From NCBI GenBank assembly GCA_012515085.1, contig JAAYZB010000027.1, positions 1 to 5,028 of the forward strand: 5,028 nt of DNA, written 5' to 3'. Below, piece after piece: positions 1-4,917 of the stretch. How positions within the stretch are numbered: position 1 is the first letter of the stretch; every line of letters starts with the position of its first letter. Below the pieces are notes generated by a model that saw only the letters and a list, made by a program, of their open reading frames with translations, ran no database searches and was not told the origin of the DNA. The stretch comes from Acholeplasmataceae bacterium (GTDB lineage Bacteria > Bacillota_I > Bacilli_A > Izemoplasmatales > Hujiaoplasmataceae). The position numbers and the translations under genes are program-made.

Positions 1-495
1 ACCATCAAGGTTGATGATGTTGAAAGTATCATTGAAAAGTTAACATTAGAAAGAGACGAAAACGAAATAGCATTATCCAATCTAATTGATACAAAAGTAA
101 AAACACCCGATATCCCAGAATCAATTTTTAATGCCAAGTATAGAGAATACTCAGATCGCCTAAAAGTTCTAACAGCAGAGATTAACAAGCTTGAACTTGA
201 ACACGTAAAAAATTATGATACCAAAAAACGTATGGATAAAATAGGTGAGATTCTGGGTAAAAAGAATTTAGTCATCGATGAACTTGATTCAGAGATTTTA
301 AGTACATTCATCTATAAAATGATATCAGTAAGTCCTAATGAGATTGTATACTGTATTGCAGGAACCAAGAATTATTCAGACAATGAGTTCAAAGAACGAC
401 GTTTTGAGTTCTTAAAAACTGAACCAATCATTGTGGAAACATATCACGCACCTGATGGCTTAGCTAAGATGTTATATCGGGTTGTAGTGATATAA
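1..495 (+). CDS. C-terminal part of a probable serine recombinase family protein (5' end outside window)
   Basis: The frame is open from base 1 to a TAA stop at 493-495, giving 164 residues with no start, so the gene begins left of the window; the ATG at 232 is internal. Residues about 43-85 are rich in Lys, Glu and Leu in a heptad-like pattern, as in the coiled coil that follows the zinc ribbon of large serine recombinases. After it comes a segment (about residues 95-120, LDSEILSTFIYKMISVSPNE) like the family's usual C-terminal beta strand region (Leu/Phe-rich helix, then 'I.V..NEI'), and a Tyr-Arg-Val-Val-Val-Ile end. The catalytic Ser domain is not in view, so the assignment rests on style only. 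Codon use is AT-rich (about 32% GC on sampled lines) and unlike the minus-strand genes, which suggests transferred DNA. It could be another coiled-coil protein. Confidence 0.55.
   Translation, partial: TIKVDDVESIIEKLTLERDENEIALSNLIDTKVKTPDIPESIFNAKYREYSDRLKVLTAEINKLELEHVKNYDTKKRMDKIGEILGKKNLVIDELDSEILSTFIYKMISVSPNEIVYCIAGTKNYSDNEFKERRFEFLKTEPIIVETYHAPDGLAKMLYRVVVI
432..445 (-). repeat. Inverted copy of the repeat core inside the recombinase gene
   Basis: TGTGGAAACATATC is the exact reverse complement of bases 573-586. It lies within the last 22 codons of the recombinase reading frame. A 14-base match this close to the direct repeats is unlikely to be pure chance, though AT-rich composition raises the odds somewhat. 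Confidence 0.45.
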
Positions 496-533
496 TTTTT
501 TACGAAAAAGATGTTCTCACACTCAAGAAAATA

Positions 534-548
534 TATGCTTAAAGCATA
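534..548. repeat. Perfect 7-1-7 palindrome TATGCTT-A-AAGCATA
   Basis: The two 7-base arms are exact reverse complements around a single central A (541). It lies 39 bases after the recombinase stop and just before the direct repeats. The loop is too short for a good RNA hairpin, so a dimeric-protein binding site or recombination-site core is more natural than a terminator. It is not followed by a T run. Confidence 0.45.
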
Positions 549-553
549 GTTTG

Positions 554-567
554 ATGTTTCCACATTG
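554..567 (+). repeat. Direct repeat copy 1, ATGTTTCCACATTG
   Basis: This 14-base unit is repeated exactly at 576-589, a 22-base period with an 8-base spacer (568-575). Its 11-base core also occurs reverse-complemented at 432-442 inside the recombinase gene. Tandem short repeats of this kind are typical of transposase or recombinase binding sites at element ends, but no element can be named from the sequence. Confidence 0.6.
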
Positions 568-575
568 ATTTCGAT

Positions 576-589
576 ATGTTTCCACATTG
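576..589 (+). repeat. Direct repeat copy 2, ATGTTTCCACATTG
   Basis: An exact second copy of the unit at 554-567. With the preceding GAT it forms GATATGTTTCCACA (573-586), whose perfect 14-base reverse complement is found at 432-445. The copy ends just before the A-rich U-tract region of the rlmD terminator. Confidence 0.6.
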
Positions 590-592
590 GGC

Positions 593-644
593 AAAAAATA
601 AAAAAGAAGTATTTAACCCTGATTTAAGAGGTTAGATACTTCTT
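593..644 (-). terminator. Intrinsic terminator of rlmD, possibly bidirectional
   Basis: Arms 604-618 and 630-644 pair over 15 positions around an 11-base loop. On the minus strand the stem is followed by TTTTTTATTTTTT-like sequence (complement of 593-603), the classic U tract, and it begins 24 bases after the rlmD stop. One position (613/635) is a U-G wobble in the plus transcript but an A-C mismatch in the minus transcript. The plus-strand U tract is poorer, so action on the recombinase transcript is possible but weaker. Confidence 0.8.
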
Positions 645-667
645 CTATTATTATATGAATGGCTTTG

Positions 668-2002
668 TTAAGCGGTTTTTAGAGAAAGCAATGTGATAGT
701 TTCAACGTGGCTTGTATAAGGAAACATATCGACCGGTTGAACCTTTTTTACTTGATAGTTACTTTTAATTAAGCTTTGAAGGTTCGATCCTAGACTTTCC
801 GGATCGCAGGAGATATAGATAAGCTTTTGTGGTTTCATCCGGTTGATCTGTTGGATCACCGCTTCTGTCAAACCAGACCGGGGAGGATCCACAATCACAA
901 TATTGGGGGTGCGATCGATATCAACTATTGCGGACAAGTATTCTTCAACTCCTGTTGCCAAAAAGCGAATATTGCGTTTCTGATTGAGTCTGGCATTTTG
1001 GATTGCGTTTTTGACAGAGGTTTTGTTTTCCTCTACAGCGATCACCTCATTGACGTGATCGCTGAAGCAGAGCCCGATCGTGCCAATACCCGAATAGAGG
1101 TCCAGAACGAGATCTTCTTTGGAAGGCTTGGCGAACTCGAGGGCTTTGGTATATAAGATTTCGGTTTGTCGATGATTGATCTGATAGAAAGTCTTCGATC
1201 CAATCAAGAACCGCTTTTTCAGCAAACTGTCTTCAATTGTTCCTTTGCCATAGAGGACTCTATCCAAATCGCCAAGGACGATGGAAGTTGCTCGAGGATT
1301 GATGTTTTGAACGACGGAAGTAATTTCGGGGTGAGCGGCAATGAGCGCTTTTAAAAAGTTGTTTCGCCCAGGAAACACTTCGCTCGCGGTAACGATGACG
1401 ACCAGAATTTCATCAGTTGCTTTCGCCAGGCGGATCAAGATATGGCGAATCAAACCCGTTCTCTTATCTTCATCATAAATTGGAATCTTGTGGTCTTGAA
1501 ATAACTTCCGGCACGTTTTGATGATAATATTCGCCCGATCGTCTTGAATGAGACAATGATCGACATTCACAAGCTTGTGGGTGTATTCTTCATAAAAACC
1601 CGCCATGACTTTCCGGTTTCTCTCCGAGATAGCCATTTGGCACTTGTTTCGATAATGAAGCGGTTCTTTCATACCGATGATATCCAAACAAAGCACAGGG
1701 TCAATTCCCACTTTATTCAAGACGTCACGGATACGGGCGGTCTTTAGTGCCAATTGGTGAGCATACGCCAGATGGTGCATTTGGCAGCCACCACAGTCAT
1801 CGAACCAAGGACAAGCTGATTTCATCCGTTCAGGTGATGATTTGACGAGTTCGACAACCTTACCGGTCCCATTGTGAAATGTCTGGATGATGGCCTCTTC
1901 ACCCGGCAATAAATTCGGAATCTTGTAGTGACGGTTATTCTTCAAAACCACTCCATAGCCATCCAGCGTCAATTCAATGGCTGTTTCCTGAGATTGTTCC
2001 AA
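668..2002 (-). CDS. rlmD: 23S rRNA (uracil-C5)-methyltransferase, RlmD/RlmCD type
   Basis: A SAM-dependent methyltransferase of the TrmA/RlmC/RlmD family, which places m5U in 23S rRNA (U1939 for RlmD; U747 and U1939 for Gram-positive RlmCD). The 444 residues fit the family. The N-terminal 55 residues look like a TRAM RNA-binding domain. Cys64, Cys70, Cys73 (CPWFDDCGGC) and Cys150 (DHC) form the expected [4Fe-4S] site. FYQIN is at 272-276, SAM motif DLYSGIGTIGL at 301-311, VDPPRSGL at 371-378, catalytic Cys399 in ISCDP, and general-base Glu434 in HVE. The start is TTG (2002-2000), chosen because AAAGGAG lies 9 bases upstream and no ATG is better placed. It follows the SDR gene by 48 bases containing a terminator, so it may be expressed by read-through or from a promoter not identified. 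Position specificity (RlmD, RlmC or both) cannot be read from the sequence. Confidence 0.95.
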   Translation of the reverse strand: MEQSQETAIELTLDGYGVVLKNNRHYKIPNLLPGEEAIIQTFHNGTGKVVELVKSSPERMKSACPWFDDCGGCQMHHLAYAHQLALKTARIRDVLNKVGIDPVLCLDIIGMKEPLHYRNKCQMAISERNRKVMAGFYEEYTHKLVNVDHCLIQDDRANIIIKTCRKLFQDHKIPIYDEDKRTGLIRHILIRLAKATDEILVVIVTASEVFPGRNNFLKALIAAHPEITSVVQNINPRATSIVLGDLDRVLYGKGTIEDSLLKKRFLIGSKTFYQINHRQTEILYTKALEFAKPSKEDLVLDLYSGIGTIGLCFSDHVNEVIAVEENKTSVKNAIQNARLNQKRNIRFLATGVEEYLSAIVDIDRTPNIVIVDPPRSGLTEAVIQQINRMKPQKLIYISCDPESLGSNLQSLIKSNYQVKKVQPVDMFPYTSHVETITLLSLKTA

Positions 2003-2011
2003 GAGGATTAT

Positions 2012-2018
2012 CTCCTTT
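2012..2018 (-). promoter_or_regulatory. Ribosome binding site AAAGGAG that fixes the TTG start of rlmD
   Basis: On the minus strand AAAGGAG ends 9 bases before TTG at 2002-2000. It is the only strong Shine-Dalgarno sequence near the frame start and it sits just downstream of the terminator hairpin, so it would stay accessible in read-through transcripts. Confidence 0.75.
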
Positions 2019-2023
2019 CGATG

Positions 2024-2045
2024 AAAAAAGCAGCGTTGCTGCTTT
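2024..2045 (-). terminator. Short intrinsic terminator between the SDR gene and rlmD
   Basis: On the minus strand AAAGCAGC and GCTGCTTT (2045-2038 and 2034-2027) form an 8-bp stem with a 3-base AAC loop, followed by three more T to make a run of six, then C. It lies 5 bases past the SDR stop and 6 bases before the rlmD ribosome binding site. The short U run suggests incomplete termination, so rlmD may receive reduced read-through. Confidence 0.65.
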
Positions 2046-2050
2046 GGTTC

Positions 2051-2851
2051 TCATTTTCCATACATCTGATATAACACCCAACTGACGAAACGGTTGGGAA
2101 GAATCCGTTTCAAAAAGAGAAACAACTTGTATTCAAAACCGATAGCGACATTCACGGGCATTATGCGCCGATGAATCAACTGCCCGATTTTTTTTGCGAC
2201 CGTCAGCGGGGATTTGCCATGTTGCTCATCTTGTTCCATCTTTTTCAGCGATCTTTCCATCCGTTCTTTATATAAAGAGTTCGCTTTCGAATCCGTCACT
2301 TTGCGATGTAGGGTAAATCCGGTTTTGGTATCTCCTGGCAGAATGGTCGTGACATCAATCTTAAATGGTTTCAACTCAAGTCGCAATGCTTCGCTGAAAG
2401 CGGACAAGCTGGCTTTGCTCATGGAGTAAAACGCTTGGAAAGGGATGACTAGCGTTCCGGCAATCGAACCGATGTTGATGATTTTGGGATTGGTTCCTTT
2501 TCTAAGTAATGGAATCATTTCCTGAGTCAACTGAATGACACTTTGAACATTGACAGAAAAAAGCCAATCGATATCTTTTCTTTCGGTTTCTTCTATGGCA
2601 CCACCGATTCCGACTCCCGCACAGTTCACGAGCACATCGATCTTCCCGCATTCTTTTTCAATGATCGCTTTAATCTGGACGATTTGCTCAGAATCTGTCA
2701 AATCGCAGGCGAGATGGACGAAAGAAAAATCACCCATTGGTTTTGAACGGGATAATCCATACACAAAATGACCTTTTTCATAAAGATATTCCGCGGTGGC
2801 ACGTCCAATGCCACTCGATGCACCGGTGACTAAAACAATTTTGGATGTCAT
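2051..2851 (-). CDS. Short-chain dehydrogenase/reductase, candidate 3-ketosphinganine reductase
   Basis: A classical SDR of 266 residues: NAD(P)-binding TGASSGIG at 9-16, the adenine-pocket CDL at 49-51, NCAG at 76-79 (a variant of NNAG), Asn101, catalytic Ser129, Tyr142 and Lys146 (YSMSK), and PG at 172-173. Arg35 and Ser36 after the second strand hint at NADPH, which is an inference. The C-terminal 30 residues (from about 237) are hydrophobic and basic, ending in FVSWVLYQMYGK, and may lie on a membrane. The ATG overlaps the stop of the upstream synthase in ATGA, so translation is probably coupled; no separate well-spaced ribosome binding site is present. Coupling to an SPT-like synthase suggests reduction of a 3-keto amino product, as in 3-ketodihydrosphingosine reductase. 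The SDR family is certain; the substrate is a guess, and a generic fatty or keto reductase is the main alternative. Confidence 0.9.
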   Translation of the reverse strand: MTSKIVLVTGASSGIGRATAEYLYEKGHFVYGLSRSKPMGDFSFVHLACDLTDSEQIVQIKAIIEKECGKIDVLVNCAGVGIGGAIEETERKDIDWLFSVNVQSVIQLTQEMIPLLRKGTNPKIINIGSIAGTLVIPFQAFYSMSKASLSAFSEALRLELKPFKIDVTTILPGDTKTGFTLHRKVTDSKANSLYKERMERSLKKMEQDEQHGKSPLTVAKKIGQLIHRRIMPVNVAIGFEYKLFLFLKRILPNRFVSWVLYQMYGK

Positions 2852-4062
2852 TCCTGAATCAACTTCAATAAGGCTTCTTCATCATCTGGAAGATTATTCA
2901 AAACGTCCGCAATGATGTCCACCGCTTCATCCATCAACGCTTGGGTATGGGTGGCGGTATAACTTGTGCGAATCAAACATTCTCCTTCCGGAGTTGCTGG
3001 AGGCAATACCGGATTCACATACACGCCGCGGTCATACAAGAGCTTACAGGCAATCAAGGTCCGAAGCGCTGAATAAGTATAAATAGGAATGATCGGTGCT
3101 ATGGAAGAGGAGATGATCTTAATGCCTTTGGCTACCAATCGTTCTCTGGTGTAAGCCGCAATCGCCAATAAATTTTTTGGCCGTTCGGGCTCCAATTTGA
3201 GAATTCTTAACGCTTCCAATGCCGTTGCGGCATTAGCGGGAGTGATCGCCGCACAAAAAATAAAGGGACGAGATTTGTGCTTCACATAATTGATCACGTG
3301 CGCTTCCCCAACCATATAGCCACCAAGACTTGCCAACGATTTAGAAAAAGTGCCCATGATGATATCGACTTCTTTTTCCAAACCGAAATATTCCGCTGTT
3401 CCTCTTCCTTTTTCACCCAAGACGCCAAACCCATGCGCATCGTCAATCATGACGCGGGCGCCATATAATTTTGCCAAACGGACGATATCTGGTAATTTGC
3501 AGATATCACCACTCATCGAGAAGACCCCGTCTGTAATGATCAATTTGCCTTTCTCTGGATCAGCTGATTGGAGTTTTAGCTCCAAATCTTCCATATCGCT
3601 ATGTTGAAAGCGGACCATGGTGGCATAAGACAGCTTGGCTCCATCATAGATCGACGCATGATTCTCACGATCGCAAAAGACAAGATCATTGCGACCGGCA
3701 ATAGCGGAAATGATTCCCAAATTGGTTTGAAATCCCGTTGAGAAGGTCACGCAGTCTTCCTTATGCAAGAAGTCGGCCAATTCGCTTTCCAGTGTGACGT
3801 GGGTAGTCAATGTGCCATTCAAAAACCGTGATCCGGAAACCCCCGATCCAAAGTTTTGAAACGCTTGGATTCCCGCCTTGATCACGCGGTCATCCCCCGT
3901 GAGCCCTAAGTAATTATTCGAGCCGATCATGATTTTCCGTTGCCCTTCCATCGTCACTTCGATGTCTTGTTTCGTTTCTAAAGCATGAAAATAAGGATAA
4001 ATCCCCATTGCTTTGTATTCTTCGACGGCGGTGAAATCAACACATTTTTGAAAGAGATCCAT
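2848..4062 (-). CDS. PLP-dependent alpha-oxoamine synthase, serine palmitoyltransferase-like
   Basis: A fold-type I enzyme of the KBL/BioF/HemA/SPT family, which condenses an amino acid with an acyl-CoA or acyl-ACP. The start is placed at 4062 (MDLFQKC, 404 residues) because AAGGAGG ends 5 bases upstream; an in-frame ATG at 4095 would overlap the previous gene by 17 bases and lacks such a site. Numbered from 4062: stacking His135 (NHASI), cofactor Asp207 and His210 (DDAH), Schiff-base Lys241 (GTFSKSLASLGGY). The His-Asp-Lys spacings of 72 and 34 equal those of Sphingomonas SPT (His159, Asp231, Lys265). GTFSKSLASLGG, GSRFLNGTL and VNPVLPPATP resemble SPT-type proteins more than Kbl or BioF as I recall them. 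The Arg before the PPATP loop of Sphingomonas SPT is Leu353 here; Arg365 is kept. The alternatives are 2-amino-3-ketobutyrate CoA ligase or an AONS-like enzyme with other acyl donors. Confidence 0.9.
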   Translation of the reverse strand: MDLFQKCVDFTAVEEYKAMGIYPYFHALETKQDIEVTMEGQRKIMIGSNNYLGLTGDDRVIKAGIQAFQNFGSGVSGSRFLNGTLTTHVTLESELADFLHKEDCVTFSTGFQTNLGIISAIAGRNDLVFCDRENHASIYDGAKLSYATMVRFQHSDMEDLELKLQSADPEKGKLIITDGVFSMSGDICKLPDIVRLAKLYGARVMIDDAHGFGVLGEKGRGTAEYFGLEKEVDIIMGTFSKSLASLGGYMVGEAHVINYVKHKSRPFIFCAAITPANAATALEALRILKLEPERPKNLLAIAAYTRERLVAKGIKIISSSIAPIIPIYTYSALRTLIACKLLYDRGVYVNPVLPPATPEGECLIRTSYTATHTQALMDEAVDIIADVLNNLPDDEEALLKLIQE

Positions 4063-4067
4063 TTTTT

Positions 4068-4074
4068 CCTCCTT
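4068..4074 (-). promoter_or_regulatory. Ribosome binding site AAGGAGG that sets the synthase start at 4062
   Basis: A perfect AAGGAGG on the minus strand lies 5 bases before ATG 4062-4060 and begins 4 bases after the stop codon of the cyclase-like gene. It argues for a 16-base gap between the two genes rather than an overlap and makes the first 11 codons from 4095 untranslated. Confidence 0.8.
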
Positions 4075-4078
4075 GAGC

Positions 4079-4783
4079 CTATTCCAAGGAATCATCGGTG
4101 ACGATATTACCGTGGTAAATCACCAAGTCCAATTCGTTGATGTCTGCTTTTACCAAATTTTCTTCAAAAAACACCCGATCGACATCCGCTAGCATCTCAT
4201 AAGCCAACTCATTGACGATAATCGGTTCAAACAATTCCGTATTACCACGTAAAGCCAGTTGAAAGGCAATCTCATGAGGATCATTTTCCTCGTTCTGATC
4301 AACGTGGTCTTGACTCAACTCATCCTTATCTTCCGTTATGGTTTCGGGAAAAGTGGCGATTCCGATCCCATACTCCATTGCTGGAAGCCCGTATTCTGTC
4401 AATCCTTGATTATATAGTTCGGCCATCGAATTGATAATGACGACATTTTCAAAGAGACGGAGCACGGCTTCTCCATCCGGAGTATAGCCTGTCCCCTTGA
4501 CAAAATAATCTCCCGACTCCACCAAAATTACTTCTGGGTCTTTTTTTAACAACACCATCGCTTCCAATAAAAACGATTCCAACAACAATGCGGCTTTAGG
4601 CTCAGACTTGTCGCCATAAAAATCCTCCATATTCCGTATTGTCACATAGAGGTCAGAATATAGTTCCTCGTATTCATAATGATCGGACGCTTCAACCATT
4701 TCTTCAGGAGCAAATTCATCCGATAGAAAGGGCTCATCTTCACTTAAGAGAATCTCGGCAATTTTTTTACGGATATCCAGCAT
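4079..4783 (-). CDS. Degenerate class III adenylyl/guanylyl cyclase-like domain protein
   Basis: A 234-residue acidic protein with no signal peptide or membrane segment. I do not recognise a named gene, but its order of blocks follows the class III nucleotide cyclase homology domain: LYVTIRNMEDFYG at 45-57 in place of 'xFVDIRxST', a helix with LLLESFLLEAMVLLKK (66-81), GDYFVKG at 91-97 in place of 'GDAxxxxFG', AEL-YN and GIGIA (139-143) in place of 'GIGIxxG', LALRGNTELFEPIIVNELAY (176-195), and a C-terminal VIYHGNI (221-227). The first metal-binding Asp is Thr48; the second is kept as Asp92. Residues 144-170, where the glycine-rich segment and its Asp should lie, are an acidic stretch (DELSQDHVDQNEENDP). 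Hence it is probably catalytically inactive. It starts at ATG 4783 with AAGGAGG 8 bases upstream and is the first gene of the operon. This is remote similarity judged by eye. Confidence 0.55.
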   Translation of the reverse strand: MLDIRKKIAEILLSEDEPFLSDEFAPEEMVEASDHYEYEELYSDLYVTIRNMEDFYGDKSEPKAALLLESFLLEAMVLLKKDPEVILVESGDYFVKGTGYTPDGEAVLRLFENVVIINSMAELYNQGLTEYGLPAMEYGIGIATFPETITEDKDELSQDHVDQNEENDPHEIAFQLALRGNTELFEPIIVNELAYEMLADVDRVFFEENLVKADINELDLVIYHGNIVTDDSLE

Positions 4784-4791
4784 GATTTACC

Positions 4792-4798
4792 CCTCCTT
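4792..4798 (-). promoter_or_regulatory. Ribosome binding site AAGGAGG of the cyclase-like gene
   Basis: A perfect AAGGAGG on the minus strand ends 8 bases before ATG 4783-4781, ideal spacing. It confirms the chosen start and, being stronger than what precedes the SDR gene, fits the first gene of an operon. Confidence 0.8.
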
Positions 4799-4817
4799 GC
4801 TCGCTATCATTATGATG

Positions 4818-4826
4818 ATTATAACA
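4818..4826 (-). promoter_or_regulatory. Extended -10 promoter TGTTATAAT for the three-gene operon
   Basis: On the minus strand TGTTATAAT matches the extended -10 consensus TGnTATAAT at every position. No good -35 is seen at 16-18 bases upstream (the region reads TATACT), which an extended -10 can tolerate. Transcription would begin near 4811, leaving a leader of about 28 bases with the ribosome binding site. An 11-base palindrome ATCAT-T-ATGAT (4806-4816) covers the expected start point and could be an operator. Confidence 0.7.
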
Positions 4827-4890
4827 CAACCATTTTTGAAAGTATAGAAAAAATCTAAAGACGATTTTCACCTTGTGCCTTCATCTAGCA

Positions 4891-4916
4891 AAATAAAAAA
4901 CCGGCCGAAGCCGGTT
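4891..4916 (-). terminator. Intrinsic terminator with UUCG tetraloop after the permease gene
   Basis: On the minus strand AACCGGC-TTCG-GCCGGTT forms a 7-bp GC-rich stem closed by a C(UUCG)G tetraloop, an unusually stable RNA loop, followed by TTTTATTT. It starts one base after the permease stop codon. It separates the permease transcript from the promoter of the next operon. Confidence 0.9.
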
Positions 4917-4917
4917 C

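Larger units (their letters stand above)
496..667. other. Non-coding convergent intergenic region
   Basis: No gene is supported in this 172-base stretch between the recombinase tail (+) and rlmD (-). It holds a 15-nt palindrome, two copies of a 14-bp direct repeat, and a long hairpin flanked by A-rich sequence that serves as the terminator of rlmD. The arrangement looks like the junction between mobile DNA on the left and ordinary chromosomal genes on the right. Confidence 0.7.

Noticed and set aside
232..495. A separate 87-residue gene starting at ATG 232
   Set aside because: The same frame is open back to base 1 with a continuous coiled-coil-like protein, and no ribosome binding site precedes 232, so this is an internal Met of a longer gene.
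554..589. Start of a CRISPR array
   Set aside because: Only two copies of a 14-base unit with an 8-base spacer; repeat and spacer are too short and there are no further units or cas genes.
827..1747. Plus-strand reading frames of 62-109 codons opposite rlmD
   Set aside because: They lie wholly antisense to a well-supported methyltransferase with all catalytic motifs, lack good ribosome binding sites and show no family-like sequence.
2060..2110. Promoter for rlmD within the SDR 3' end (minus-strand TGTTATATC)
   Set aside because: Only a partial -10 match with no recognisable -35, and any transcript would pass straight through the terminator hairpin.
2214..3607. Plus-strand reading frames of 63-85 codons opposite the SDR and synthase genes
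   Set aside because: They are shadows of the codon pattern of the minus-strand genes, with low-complexity Ser/Cys-rich translations and no start signals.
2848..4062. Naming the synthase kbl or bioF outright
   Set aside because: All members share the PLP core. The adjacent gene is an SDR, not a threonine dehydrogenase (which would be a zinc-type or a different NAD family, usually named tdh), there are no biotin genes, and motif wording is closer to SPT. The symbol is left empty.
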